Of a stretch of 64,000 nucleotides of DNA, positions 25,581 through 34,200 are shown piece after piece. Every line of letters starts with the position of its first letter. Position 1 is the stretch's first letter. The notes under the pieces were generated by a model. That model ran no database searches and was not told where the DNA came from. It saw only the letters and a program-made list of their open reading frames with translations. A program made the translations under genes and the position numbers. The stretch is from JBHGYD01 sp041920415 (GTDB lineage: Bacteria; Bacillota; Bacilli; Bacillales; Anoxybacillaceae), in contig JBHGYD010000048.1 of NCBI GenBank assembly GCA_041920415.1, positions 1 to 64,000 of the forward strand, written 5' to 3'.

Positions 25581-26360
25581 ATGGGAAAAGTATATTTAGT
25601 CGGAGCTGGTCCTGGCGATCCGGAACTCATTACCGTGAAAGGACTTAAATGTATCCAACAAGCGGATGTCATTTTATACGATCGCCTCATTAATGAAGAA
25701 TTGTTAACATATGCGAAACAAGATGCGGAACTCATTTTTTGCGGAAAGCTGCCCGGCTACCATACAATGCAACAAGAGACGATTAATCACTTTCTCATCC
25801 GTCATGCGAAAAAAGGAAAAATGGTTGTTCGCTTAAAAGGTGGTGACCCGTTCGTATTCGGCAGAGGCGGCGAAGAAGCAGAAACGCTCGCTAAACACGG
25901 CATCGATTTTGAAATCGTTCCTGGCATTACATCTGGGATTGCAGCTGCCGCTTACGCCGGAATTCCTGTTACCCATCGCGATTTCAGCTCAAGCGTTGCC
26001 TTTATTACCGGCCATAGACGAGAAGGAAGTAAAGAAGACATAAAATGGGAAAGCCTCGCCAAAGGAATTGATACGTTGGCCATTTATATGGGAATCAGCA
26101 ACCTTCCATATATTCGTGACCAATTGCTGACACATGGAAAAGCGCCAACAACTCCTGTGGCGGTTGTACAGTGGGGAACCTTATTAGGGCAAAGAACGGT
26201 GACTGCCACTCTCGAAACAGTTGTCGAAGTTGTACACCAACATCGAATCGAAAACCCAAGCATGATTATTATCGGAGAAGTCGTCGCGTTGCGTGAAAAA
26301 ATTCAATGGTTTGAACGGATGATGCTGCAGCAACAGCCGCTCGTCAATGAAGCGTTTTAA
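25581..26360 (+). CDS. sumT: uroporphyrinogen-III C-methyltransferase (SUMT)
   Basis: Adds two methyl groups to uroporphyrinogen III to give precorrin-2, the first step of siroheme synthesis. 259 residues. Motifs: YLVGAGPGDPELITVKG (N-terminal), VVRLKGGDPFVFGRGGEE, PGITSGIAAAAYAGIPVTHR, and LAIYMGISNL. It starts at ATG 25581 after GAGGAAAGGGC. It corresponds to ylnD of B. subtilis. Siroheme is required by the neighbouring reductase. Confidence 0.95.
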   Translation: MGKVYLVGAGPGDPELITVKGLKCIQQADVILYDRLINEELLTYAKQDAELIFCGKLPGYHTMQQETINHFLIRHAKKGKMVVRLKGGDPFVFGRGGEEAETLAKHGIDFEIVPGITSGIAAAAYAGIPVTHRDFSSSVAFITGHRREGSKEDIKWESLAKGIDTLAIYMGISNLPYIRDQLLTHGKAPTTPVAVVQWGTLLGQRTVTATLETVVEVVHQHRIENPSMIIIGEVVALREKIQWFERMMLQQQPLVNEAF

Positions 26361-26370
26361 GAGGTGAATC

Positions 26371-27117
26371 ATGCAAGCTGTTTTATATGTTTGCCATGGA
26401 AGTCGCATCGCAAAAGCATGCGAAGAAGCGATCGCGTTTGTGGAACGATGCAAATCAACCATCGACGTCCCTATCCAAGAAGTTTGCTTTATTGAGCTAG
26501 CGGAACCGGATATTGCGACCGGAATTGATGTATGCATCCAAAAAGGAGCAACGAGCATCGCCATCATCCCTATCTTGCTTTTAGCAGCGGGACACGCAAA
26601 GCACGATATTCCGGAAGAAATAACAAAAGCGAAACAGCGCTATCCTCATATTGATATGGTTATAGGTAAGCCATTCGGCGTACATGAAAAAATGATACAA
26701 ATTGTAACGGAACGAATCGCTGAACAATCCATGCCGCTCGATGATGACGCGATGGTTCTTCTCATCGGGCGCGGCAGCAGCGATCCGGATACGAAACGGG
26801 ACATGACTGCTATTGCCGATCGACTGCGAGAAAAAACAAACGTATCCCACGTCGATGTCTGCTTTTTAGCGGCGATTCGTCCAACATTAGAAGACGGCTT
26901 GTACGAAGCAAGCCGCTCTTCGTACAAAAACATTTTCGTCATTCCTTATTTATTATTTACGGGTGTATTAATGAAAACGATTGAAAAAAAGCTCCGTTCC
27001 CTTTCTTTGTCCAATAAACAGTGGATTTTATGCCACTATCTAGGGTACCATCCCCTCCTTGAAGAAATCGTGAAAGAGAAAGTGAGCGAACTACTCCTGA
27101 AAAACAAGGATGTTTGA
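26371..27117 (+). CDS. sirB: sirohydrochlorin ferrochelatase SirB
   Basis: Inserts iron into sirohydrochlorin to make siroheme. 248 residues with two CbiX-type halves: YVCHGSRIAKACEEAI with PILLLAAGHAKHDIPEEI, and LLIGRGSSDPDTKRDM with VIPYLLFTGVLMKTIEKK. The metal-site His residues are in CHGSR and GHAKHD. In B. subtilis the order continues into sirC, but here the operon ends with a terminator and sirC is found at 35664. Confidence 0.92.
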   Translation: MQAVLYVCHGSRIAKACEEAIAFVERCKSTIDVPIQEVCFIELAEPDIATGIDVCIQKGATSIAIIPILLLAAGHAKHDIPEEITKAKQRYPHIDMVIGKPFGVHEKMIQIVTERIAEQSMPLDDDAMVLLIGRGSSDPDTKRDMTAIADRLREKTNVSHVDVCFLAAIRPTLEDGLYEASRSSYKNIFVIPYLLFTGVLMKTIEKKLRSLSLSNKQWILCHYLGYHPLLEEIVKEKVSELLLKNKDV

Positions 27118-27155
27118 GAACATCGACGTTGATATTCAGACATCCTTAATCTTTT
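27106..27155 (+). terminator. terminator of the sulfate/siroheme operon
   Basis: AAGGATGT (27106-27113), a 26-base loop that can itself pair partly, ACATCCTT (27140-27147), then AATCTTTTT. It overlaps the end of sirB. Confidence 0.6.
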
Positions 27156-27247
27156 TCATATCCTACTTTCGTTCAAGAAAATTTGCACCATCATATGTAT
27201 TACTTCATGGACAACGAGGACGATTGATCTGCCGTCCTCGTTTCCAC

Positions 27248-28006
27248 CTATTCTTCGATTAACAATGCTGTTATTTCCGGCGCTCCCTTCATTACCCCCG
27301 TTGCCGCAATCGTGTACGATTGATTCGTACCAAATCGCACATTTGGTACGGTTAATACAACTTCATTTGTTCCTGCCAAACGCACCTCTAAGCCTAATCG
27401 TTCATTAGCTGGTATTTTTTTATAATCGGTTACTTGTTTGTAACGCACGTTGGCGAACAATACATCTCCCCCTTTGACCGCGATATCGACAGCCGGGGCA
27501 TTCGGAGATAAATGAGCGAACCTTGCTTTTGATTCTCCGAACGATACGTATGGATGATCAAAAAACGGCAATAACTGCAACTGATCTACTGTACCAATGG
27601 CAGTGAGTGTGTACCGTAAGCTTGGTAAAATATAGACAATTTGACTTAATACAGGGCGACCCGTTTGTCCAGATGGATAAATCTCAATTCGGTATTCTCC
27701 AGTTGGAATTTTAATATATTTACCTATTTGTTTATACTTGAGCCCTTGCAAGATTTTTTGTCCATTCATATACACATCGACTGCTGAGGCAGTTGGTGAT
27801 GCGTGAAACATGCGAACCATCGCCATCTTTACCGATTCGTCTTGCTCACGTCCATCGTATGCCTCTACTAGCTTCTTCATGTATTCGTAATGCTTTCGGT
27901 AATACATAATATGTTTGTTCGGATCTATATATTTGTAGTAGCAGGCCAATAAATCATACATCGCGGCCTTTTGCGCGTACATATCGGCTCCTTCATGATG
28001 CTGCAT
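27248..28006 (-). CDS. DUF4397 domain protein
   Basis: 252 residues. The first 55 are helical and charged, followed by two tandem DUF4397 beta domains: VRMFHASPTASAVDVYMNGQ (about 63-150) and ARFAHLSPNAPAVDIAVKGG (about 160-245). No signal peptide is visible, although the family is often surface-linked. Function unknown. It starts at ATG 28006 after ACGGAGGGAAGACG and is divergent from the acylphosphatase gene. Confidence 0.85.
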   Translation of the reverse strand: MQHHEGADMYAQKAAMYDLLACYYKYIDPNKHIMYYRKHYEYMKKLVEAYDGREQDESVKMAMVRMFHASPTASAVDVYMNGQKILQGLKYKQIGKYIKIPTGEYRIEIYPSGQTGRPVLSQIVYILPSLRYTLTAIGTVDQLQLLPFFDHPYVSFGESKARFAHLSPNAPAVDIAVKGGDVLFANVRYKQVTDYKKIPANERLGLEVRLAGTNEVVLTVPNVRFGTNQSYTIAATGVMKGAPEITALLIEE

Positions 28007-28114
28007 CGTCTTCCCTCCGTAAAAATCAATATCGTTTTATGTATTCAACGTATGCAAAATAGCTTGGGCTGTTGTATGATTTTTGTAAGGAAAATACGAG
28101 GAGGAAAACAAACG

Positions 28115-28387
28115 ATGAAACGATTGCATGCCATTGTTCACGGCCGTGTTCAAGGAGTCGGCTTTCGCTACTATGCACAGCATGAAGCTTTAAAATGGCA
28201 ATTAACAGGATGGATTAAAAACAACGACGATGGAACTGTAGAATTAGAAGTACAAGGAAACGAAGAAAGGGTTCAGTCTTTTATGGAAAAAATAAATGAA
28301 GGATCTCCGTTTGCGAAAGTAACAAAATTAGAAACAGAAGAAATCGCACCAATCCCTAACGAAAAAACATATAGAATTATCTATTAA
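28115..28387 (+). CDS. acyP: acylphosphatase
   Basis: Hydrolyses acyl phosphates. 90 residues with the catalytic Arg in VHGRVQGVGFRYYAQ and the catalytic Asn in GWIKNNDDGTVELEV. It starts at ATG 28115 after ACGAGGAGGAAAACAAACG. An open frame extends upstream without a site and is not used. The product ends in RIIY, the usual end of the family. Confidence 0.95.
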   Translation: MKRLHAIVHGRVQGVGFRYYAQHEALKWQLTGWIKNNDDGTVELEVQGNEERVQSFMEKINEGSPFAKVTKLETEEIAPIPNEKTYRIIY

Positions 28388-28629
28388 ACGGAGCGACTGT
28401 CGAAATAAATCGGCAATTCATTACTCGGAAAGAGAAAAAGAAATATACGGTGCATTTGAGTGAGCATGCCGATTTAAACACATTGTTTAAAAAACGTCCT
28501 AACCCCAAAACGTTGTACGAATGGACACCGTTTGTTGTCATTGTTGATGACAATAAAAAACTTATCATCTACGACCCGCGCTTTTACCGTAACGGACAAT
28601 CGTTCTTATTCGAGTATATTGAAAAATAA
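28375..28629 (+). CDS. open frame lacking a standard start codon, unknown function
   Basis: The frame overlaps the acylphosphatase stop and ends with TAA at 28627. The translation after position 28399 reads as a real protein: VEINRQFITRKEKKKYTVHL, then a segment with EWTPFVVIVDDNKKLIIYD and a final SFLFEYIEK. No ATG, GTG or TTG lies near the ACGGAG site at 28388-28393. A GTC codon at 28399 occupies the place where a GTG start would fit. Either an unusual start is used, translation is coupled, or the start codon has mutated (or is a sequence error). Confidence 0.45.
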   Translation, partial: NYLLNGATVEINRQFITRKEKKKYTVHLSEHADLNTLFKKRPNPKTLYEWTPFVVIVDDNKKLIIYDPRFYRNGQSFLFEYIEK

Positions 28630-28660
28630 GCCCGACTTTCTCCTAAAAGAAAGCCGGGCT
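28629..28660. terminator. shared terminator before the purine permease gene
   Basis: AGCCCGACTTTC, 8-base loop, GAAAGCCGGGCT with one mismatch. On the minus strand TTATTTTT follows. It lies between the converging frame at 28375 and the permease gene. Confidence 0.75.
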
Positions 28661-28664
28661 CATT

Positions 28665-29960
28665 TTATGCGACATAGGCGAAATAAGCAATAAACGTGAC
28701 AAATAACACATACATAATCGGATGAACCTCTTTCGGTTTATTTAAGGCAATCATCGTAATTGGATAAAGGATAAATCCAAGCGCAATACCTGTCGCCACA
28801 CTGAACGTCAGCGGCATCATAATAATCGTCACAAATGCCGGAATAACGACATCTAGCTTGCGCCAATTAATTTTGCTAATTTCTGTTGCCATCATCGCAC
28901 CAACGATGATTAACGCAGGTGCGGTTACTTCCGGAGTGACGATCGATAAAAGCGGCGAGAAAAATAATGCAAGCACAAAACAGGCAGAAATCACTACCGA
29001 TGTAAATCCTGTTCTTCCCCCCGCAGCAATTCCCGCGGAAGACTCAATAAACGAAGCTGTCGTCGATGTTCCGAGAATCGCACCGATGACAGACGCAGAT
29101 GAATCTGCCAACAGCGCACGTCCGGCATTTGGAATCTCATTTTCTTTCATAATTCCTGCTTGGCTTGCTACCGCAATTAGCGTTCCTGCTGTGTCAAAAA
29201 AAGCAACGAATAAAAATGTAAAGATAACCGCTAATAAATCAGGTGAAAAAACATCAGATAAATGAATAAAAGCAGCGCCAAACGTCGGTTTTAAACTCGG
29301 AATACTACCGATGATGCTAGTCGGCTTGTCAATAATTCCAAACAAAATACCGACAACTGTCGAAACAACCATTCCGTAAAAAATGCCACCGCGAATGCCG
29401 CGAATGAGAAATACGACCGTCACGATAAAACCGAAAATCGCCAACAACGTCGGCGCAGATTTTAAATTACCGATGGAAACGAATGTCGCTTTGTTCGCGT
29501 GAACAATTCCCGCATTTTTTAAGCCAATAAAGGCAACGAAAAAGCCAATACCGCCGGCAATAGCGTATTTTAAATCTTGAGGAATGACGTTAATAATTTT
29601 TTCGCGAATTTTTAACAAGCTTAGAAGAATGAAAAGCACGCCGGATACAAGCACACCAGTTAAAGCCGTTTGCCATGGAATACCCATGCCGATGACAACA
29701 GAATAAGTAAAGAATGAGTTCAATCCCATACTCGGAGCAATCCCAATTGGGTAGTTCGCTAAAAGCCCGATGAGTAGCGACCCGATGATCGCAGAAATGG
29801 CAGTTGCCGTAAATACCGCTCCTTTGTCCATTCCCGACTGGCTTAAAACGATGGGATTCACAACTAAGATGTACGCCATCGATAAAAACGTCGTAATCCC
29901 CGCCAACGTTTCTTGCTTAAATGACGTATTCCGCTCATAAAATTGAAAAAATGTTTTCAT
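28665..29960 (-). CDS. pbuG: guanine/hypoxanthine permease (NCS2/AzgA family, PbuG-like)
   Basis: Proton-coupled purine importer of 431 residues and about 12 spans. Family signatures include TTFLSMAYILVVNP near residue 25, APSMGLNSFFTYSVV and FFDTAGTLIAVASQAGIM. It starts at ATG 29960, with GGAGGG eight bases upstream (ATG 29963 is the alternative). The guanine-type riboswitch upstream supports guanine/hypoxanthine as substrate. Confidence 0.92.
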   Translation of the reverse strand: MKTFFQFYERNTSFKQETLAGITTFLSMAYILVVNPIVLSQSGMDKGAVFTATAISAIIGSLLIGLLANYPIGIAPSMGLNSFFTYSVVIGMGIPWQTALTGVLVSGVLFILLSLLKIREKIINVIPQDLKYAIAGGIGFFVAFIGLKNAGIVHANKATFVSIGNLKSAPTLLAIFGFIVTVVFLIRGIRGGIFYGMVVSTVVGILFGIIDKPTSIIGSIPSLKPTFGAAFIHLSDVFSPDLLAVIFTFLFVAFFDTAGTLIAVASQAGIMKENEIPNAGRALLADSSASVIGAILGTSTTASFIESSAGIAAGGRTGFTSVVISACFVLALFFSPLLSIVTPEVTAPALIIVGAMMATEISKINWRKLDVVIPAFVTIIMMPLTFSVATGIALGFILYPITMIALNKPKEVHPIMYVLFVTFIAYFAYVA

Positions 29961-29982
29961 CATTATGCCCTCCGCTTCAATG

Positions 29983-30030
29983 AAAAATAAAAAAGCTCCA
30001 GCAAGGTTTCCACCGATTGCTGAAGCTTTT
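29983..30030 (-). terminator. riboswitch-linked terminator of the purine permease leader
   Basis: On the minus strand AAAAGCTTCAGCAA, 12-base loop, TTGCTGGAGCTTTT and then TTTATTTTTCA. It lies between the aptamer and the permease start. Confidence 0.8.
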
Positions 30031-30087
30031 AAACAAAGGAAAAAACGCATAGACATATACACCTATATATACACCTATGCCCTCATT

Positions 30088-30157
30088 CCCTTGTAGTCAA
30101 GCTATTTACGGTAGCTCGGTAGAAACGTTCAAGCCATATTCTTGAACTTATACAAGG
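30088..30157 (-). ncRNA. purine riboswitch, guanine class
   Basis: Read on the minus strand: CCTTGTATAAGTTCAAG opens P1, then ATATGG, the conserved GTTTCTACC, a second hairpin loop, and TTGACTACAAGG closes P1. The nucleotide that pairs with the ligand (in GACTAC) is C, which indicates guanine/hypoxanthine instead of adenine. The P1 closing strand and the downstream terminator fit an OFF switch. Confidence 0.93.
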
Positions 30158-30264
30158 AACATTATTGCAATATAAAATTTTATATTCACAAATTGTAATC
30201 ATCTCTTATTGTTTCGTCAATGTTTCTAGCAAAAATAGAACTAGTGAAAAAATTCTATTTTTTA

Positions 30265-31047
30265 TTAAGCAAGACGAGGATGATGCGTAAACCGAGTTCC
30301 TTTTTGTAAACAAGTTTCTAAAATACGTTTATTCGCATATTCATTTTTGCGATTCGCTTCGCGACAAATCGGATGAAAAATGTCGACGGACGCTCGCGGA
30401 TACTCCCCGCACACATCGACGCCAACGACTTTTTTGTGGGACAATATATAATCTAAACATTCAAGAAGAAAAGATAATTTCATAGTGCCTTGATCCCAAT
30501 TGGTCACCGCATCGTCGCGGCAAAGTACATCTTTGTCAATGCTAATATAAACAGAATCAGTTGGAATATTGGACAAAAGAAGTTTCGGAGAAATAGAATG
30601 ATAATCATCGGAAAAAATCGTTACGTTTGAAGACAAAAGAGGATCTTGCTGCAAAGTTGATGGACCGATTATAACAACTTTTTTTAAAAATGGAACGTTT
30701 TTGAGAGCATAAGATACCCAAGAGCCGCAAGAAATTAAAGAATCTTGCTCGTTACCCATATCGGTATGATGATCAAACAATAATAAGGTAAACGGCTCTT
30801 TTATTTCTTTTAATAGTAGATAAGATACATAATGATAGTTTCCGTTACCGATAAAAACGACTCCTTTATTAGTGCGTGAACTTATGCGCGTTTCGAGCTC
30901 ATGTAAAGAATCAGGTTCACAATACAAATTCGTATGAGCGACATCCGTCAAATCGATCCATTCATGTGGCATACAAAGAAGTTGTTTTTGCGAAACATAA
31001 GTGCCATCTACGTTTAAAAACGTTACACCTTCTCCTTGAAAACTCAT
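30265..31047 (-). CDS. divergent arginase/ureohydrolase-fold protein
   Basis: 260 residues. The metal-binding signatures are recognisable but altered: VFIGNGNYHYVSYL in place of GGDHS, LLFDHHTDMG in place of DAHxD, and SIDKDVLCRDDAVTNWDQG in place of SxDxDxxDP. So the two-Mn site may be present with an unusual outer shell. Substrate unknown. It is distinct from the HutG gene at 57325. Starts at ATG 31047 after GAAGAGGTGG. GTG 31056 is an alternative that overlaps the site. Confidence 0.75.
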   Translation of the reverse strand: MSFQGEGVTFLNVDGTYVSQKQLLCMPHEWIDLTDVAHTNLYCEPDSLHELETRISSRTNKGVVFIGNGNYHYVSYLLLKEIKEPFTLLLFDHHTDMGNEQDSLISCGSWVSYALKNVPFLKKVVIIGPSTLQQDPLLSSNVTIFSDDYHSISPKLLLSNIPTDSVYISIDKDVLCRDDAVTNWDQGTMKLSFLLECLDYILSHKKVVGVDVCGEYPRASVDIFHPICREANRKNEYANKRILETCLQKGTRFTHHPRLA

Positions 31048-31221
31048 CAAAACCACCTCTTCATCATGTTTCGGTGTAAGTTTCTAAACAAGTAAAGCTA
31101 CTTTTTCGCATTTTCTCCTATTTTTCATTATAAACGAAATCATTGGCGTAGGCGAAATGTTTCCTTTTACGTGCTCTTTTCATGTAAAATAGTAAAAAAT
31201 GAAGGATCAGGAGGGATTTTT

Positions 31222-31566
31222 TTGCAGCCGATTAACGTTCAAGAAGTACAGACGGCACTCCATCGTTTTGCGAACCAAGATGTGTATTTACACTTAGAAA
31301 CAACAAACGGAGCGTATGCGTCGCACCATAACGAAGGATTTTTCTCAGCGGGGGCTTATATTCGTAACGGCCGCATTCGTTTTAGCCACGGGAAAATTGT
31401 AGGAGAAGGGCCTTATCGCGTCGGGTTGAAGCTTGATTTTGGCTGGGTGTATGCAGAAGGCTTAACCGACTGGGAAGTCACGGAAAAAGGACAATTGCTG
31501 TTGGCAGGACATGATTATGAAGGAAAATTAGCCGTGGCTTTACAGTTAAGCCATGAACCATTTTAA
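31222..31566 (+). CDS. yojF: YojF family protein (DUF1806)
   Basis: 114 residues of unknown function, beta-rich, with EGFFSAGAYIRNGRIRFSHG and VGLKLDFGWVYAEGLTDWE. It starts with TTG 31222, seven bases after AGGAGGG. The longer upstream frame has no site. It is directly followed by bshB2, the same pair as yojF-yojG in B. subtilis, so a link to bacillithiol metabolism is likely. Confidence 0.85.
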   Translation: MQPINVQEVQTALHRFANQDVYLHLETTNGAYASHHNEGFFSAGAYIRNGRIRFSHGKIVGEGPYRVGLKLDFGWVYAEGLTDWEVTEKGQLLLAGHDYEGKLAVALQLSHEPF

Positions 31567-31584
31567 AACGAGAGGATGTTGAAG

Positions 31585-32244
31585 ATGGAAAGACATATAT
31601 TAGTCGTTTTCCCTCATCCTGATGATGAAGCGTTCGGTGTTTCCGGAACATTAGCGTTACACGCGGAAAACGGAACACCAATCACATACGCTTGCCTAAC
31701 GCTCGGGGAAATGGGACGAAACATGGGAAGACCGCCGTTTGCCAATCGGGAAACGCTGCCGCTCATCCGCAAAAAAGAACTGGAAGAAGCGTGCAAAGTC
31801 ATTGGCATTAAAGATTTGCGCCTATTAGGCTTCCGTGACAAAACGATTGAATTTGAAGACGAGGAAATGCTTGTCGACCGCATTGGTGCGATCATCGCCG
31901 AAACAAATCCGTCTCTTATCATTACGTTTTATCCCGGCTACAGCGTTCATCCTGACCATAACGCGTGCGGCGCCGCTGTCATTCGTGCTGTTGAACGCTT
32001 ACCGCTTGAAAAACGCCCGACTGTTCACTGTGTTGCCTTCGCTAAAAACTGTGAACAAGAAATCGGTCAACCAGATGTGATCCGCGATGTAAGTTCCGTC
32101 ATTGATAAAAAAATCGCGGCTATTAAAGCGCATCGCTCACAAACAGAAGGACTCATGCAAGGTGCTGCCAAACGGGGTGGAGATGCGCTAACATGGCTAA
32201 AAACTGAGCGGTTTTGGACGTATAAATGGAAGGAGATTCATTAA
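31585..32244 (+). CDS. bshB2: bacillithiol biosynthesis deacetylase BshB2
   Basis: LmbE-type zinc deacetylase that removes acetyl from GlcNAc-malate on the way to bacillithiol. 219 residues. Zinc motif VVFPHPDDEAFG (His-Pro-Asp-Asp) and later YPGYSVHPDHNACG. Start at ATG 31585 is preferred over ATG 31576, which overlaps the GAGAGG site. Confidence 0.9.
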   Translation: MERHILVVFPHPDDEAFGVSGTLALHAENGTPITYACLTLGEMGRNMGRPPFANRETLPLIRKKELEEACKVIGIKDLRLLGFRDKTIEFEDEEMLVDRIGAIIAETNPSLIITFYPGYSVHPDHNACGAAVIRAVERLPLEKRPTVHCVAFAKNCEQEIGQPDVIRDVSSVIDKKIAAIKAHRSQTEGLMQGAAKRGGDALTWLKTERFWTYKWKEIH

Positions 32245-32435
32245 AAGTACGCACTTTATTATCATGTAGTAATAAACATATACTTATGGTTATAATGAGT
32301 ATGGAGATACGATGAATGGAACGTATTCATGAAAAGCTTTTTTGGCAATTATTATTGAAAATGAAACGTTCAAACATGTATAACATTTATTTGTAAACAC
32401 GTACTTTATGATAATAGGCGATAGAGGTGGAATAA

Positions 32436-32801
32436 ATGGGGCGTGTTTGTGGCAAGACGTATAACTGTGAAAAAGAATTAACACTCGCTGTAATTGGTGG
32501 TAAATGGAAAATGCTTATTTTATGGCATCTAGGAAAAGGGGGCACGAAGCGATTTAGTGAACTTAAGACCCTCATGCCGGGTATTACCCAAAGAATGCTT
32601 GTCAACCAGTTGCGAGAGTTGGAGGAAGACCTTATTGTTCATCGCAAAGTCTATCCCGTTGTTCCGCCAAAAGTAGAATATTCACTGACCGAACTTGGAA
32701 AAAGTCTGATACCGATTCTTGATGCTATGTATGAATGGGGCAAAAACTATATGGAGACTGTCGTGAAAGACCAAGTAAAAATCAATGATTCCTTCAAATA
32801 A
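32436..32801 (+). CDS. HxlR family transcriptional regulator
   Basis: 121-residue winged-helix repressor. Family motif: CEKELTLAVIGGKWKMLILWHLGKG, then ITQRMLVNQLRELEEDLIV and a wing PPKVEYSLTELGKSL. Cys residues at positions 5 and 11 (MGRVCGKTYNC) recall the thiol-sensing Cys of YodB/CatR-type members, so redox or electrophile sensing is possible. It starts at ATG 32436 after GAGGTGG. It stands alone, and its target is not evident. Confidence 0.87.
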   Translation: MGRVCGKTYNCEKELTLAVIGGKWKMLILWHLGKGGTKRFSELKTLMPGITQRMLVNQLRELEEDLIVHRKVYPVVPPKVEYSLTELGKSLIPILDAMYEWGKNYMETVVKDQVKINDSFK

Positions 32802-32932
32802 AAGAACGCTCTCTCCTTTAAAGGTTCGAAACCGATCTTCTCTTCTTTCTTTATTATGTGCTTTTATTGGCTCACAAAATCTTGTAGAGATACACGCCCA
32901 TCAAGATAGTATAGCAACAAAAATGAAACACT

Positions 32933-32966
32933 AAAACCAACGGTCAGCGAGCTGACCGTTGGTTTT
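32933..32966. terminator. strong hairpin terminator
   Basis: AAAACCAACGGTCAGC, a 2-base GA loop on paper, GCTGACCGTTGGTTTT with T-runs. It is a perfect 16-bp inverted repeat downstream of the HxlR gene. Confidence 0.8.
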
Positions 32967-32989
32967 TACGCATTTACGTTGACGGCTGT

Positions 32990-33112
32990 CCATATGTGAG
33001 GATGGTCTGACTAAAACTCTCTTGGAGTTTCTTGATTGCCCCTCACTTGGAGATTCATTTATGGGTGGCTGTAGATAACAAAAAGCATGATTTCCCCTTC
33101 GCCACCCATCAT
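32990..33112. other. unassigned structured intergenic segment
   Basis: The 32967-33307 gap has no convincing gene. It holds GTGAGG paired with CCTCAC enclosing AAACTC-TCTTG-GAGTTT, then ATGGGTGGC paired with GCCACCCAT about 30 bases apart. This could be the end of a decayed IS200/IS605-type element or an RNA. Neither can be shown from sequence alone. Confidence 0.4.
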
Positions 33113-33307
33113 CATTTCGTTTCAACGTAGCTCCTACAGATTCTCCTTTTTCGTTTATTCCCTTTAGTATACTTTTTAACACTATGTGACATAAAAGTGT
33201 GTACTTGTTAAAACTAATGATGTGTCTAATAATATCAATATCACCCCCATTAACAACATGAATAGGGTGAAATTTTTCCAGATTGATGACAAGAGAGGAG
33301 GAAACTT

Positions 33308-34165
33308 ATGAAACTAAGAGTTTCAGCCGTTCAATATCATCTCCATACGATAAATTCTTTTGAAGAATTTGCTAATCAGGTTGAGCATTATATTAAAACA
33401 GCTCAAGAATTTGATGCAGATTTTGTTTTATTCCCAGAATTTTTTACAACTCAGCTCATGTCCATTGGCAATGAACAAGGGCAACCTTTGACCATTCAAG
33501 ATCTTCCTGATTTTACAGAACAGTATCGGTCTTTATTTATCAATTTGGCTAAACAAACAAAGATGCATATTATTGGGGGAACCCATGTCATCCGTAAAGG
33601 TGACCGATTATACAACGTTGCCCATTTGTTCTATCCAGATGGAAGAGTGGCCGAACAGCCGAAACTTCATATCACTCCAACGGAAGTAAAGGAATGGAAC
33701 ATGTCTCCTGGTGAAAGCCTGCAGGTGTTCGAGACGGACAAAGGAACTATCGCAATGTTAACTTGCTATGACATTGAATTTCCAGAAATCGTTCGTATGG
33801 CTAAAGCGAAAGGTGCTGATGTCATTTTCTGTCCTTCTTGCACCGATGATCGTCATGGATTCCATCGTGTCCGCTACACAAGCCATGCGAGAGCAGTCGA
33901 AAATCAAGTCTATGTCGTTACCACTGGTACAGTTGGTTCCCTTCCTACGGTTGATTTTATGCGGGCGAATTTTGGGCAAGCGGCGGTGATTACACCGAAC
34001 GATATTCCATTTCCTCCGCGCGGCATCTTGGTAGAAGGCGAAATCAATCACGATATGATTGTGACCGCTGATCTTGATTTAGACCTGTTATACCAGGTTC
34101 GCGAAAGCGGTTCCGTCACCACATGGCGTGATCGCCGCACAGATCTCTATCCGGATTGGAAATAA
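33308..34165 (+). CDS. carbon-nitrogen hydrolase (nitrilase superfamily)
   Basis: 285-residue amidase/nitrilase-fold enzyme. The catalytic triad is visible as Glu in LFPEFFTT (about 43), Lys in EQPKLHITPTE (about 119) and Cys in MLTCYDIEFPEI (about 154). Substrate unknown. It starts at ATG 33308 after AGAGGAGGAAACTT. It is followed by two GNAT genes on the same strand. B. subtilis YhcX is one protein with an acetyltransferase part fused before a nitrilase part, so this cluster may be a split and reordered version. Confidence 0.87.
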   Translation: MKLRVSAVQYHLHTINSFEEFANQVEHYIKTAQEFDADFVLFPEFFTTQLMSIGNEQGQPLTIQDLPDFTEQYRSLFINLAKQTKMHIIGGTHVIRKGDRLYNVAHLFYPDGRVAEQPKLHITPTEVKEWNMSPGESLQVFETDKGTIAMLTCYDIEFPEIVRMAKAKGADVIFCPSCTDDRHGFHRVRYTSHARAVENQVYVVTTGTVGSLPTVDFMRANFGQAAVITPNDIPFPPRGILVEGEINHDMIVTADLDLDLLYQVRESGSVTTWRDRRTDLYPDWK

Positions 34166-34200
34166 AGAGCGACTTAGCTTCTTTACAAGGAGGGAGAATG

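Noticed and set aside
28377..28568. 63-codon minus-strand open frame
   Set aside because: Shadow of the plus-strand frame ending at 28629; no binding site.
32931..33182. 83-codon minus-strand open frame
   Set aside because: It runs through the perfect terminator at 32933-32966 and the structured segment, and its translation is low-quality.
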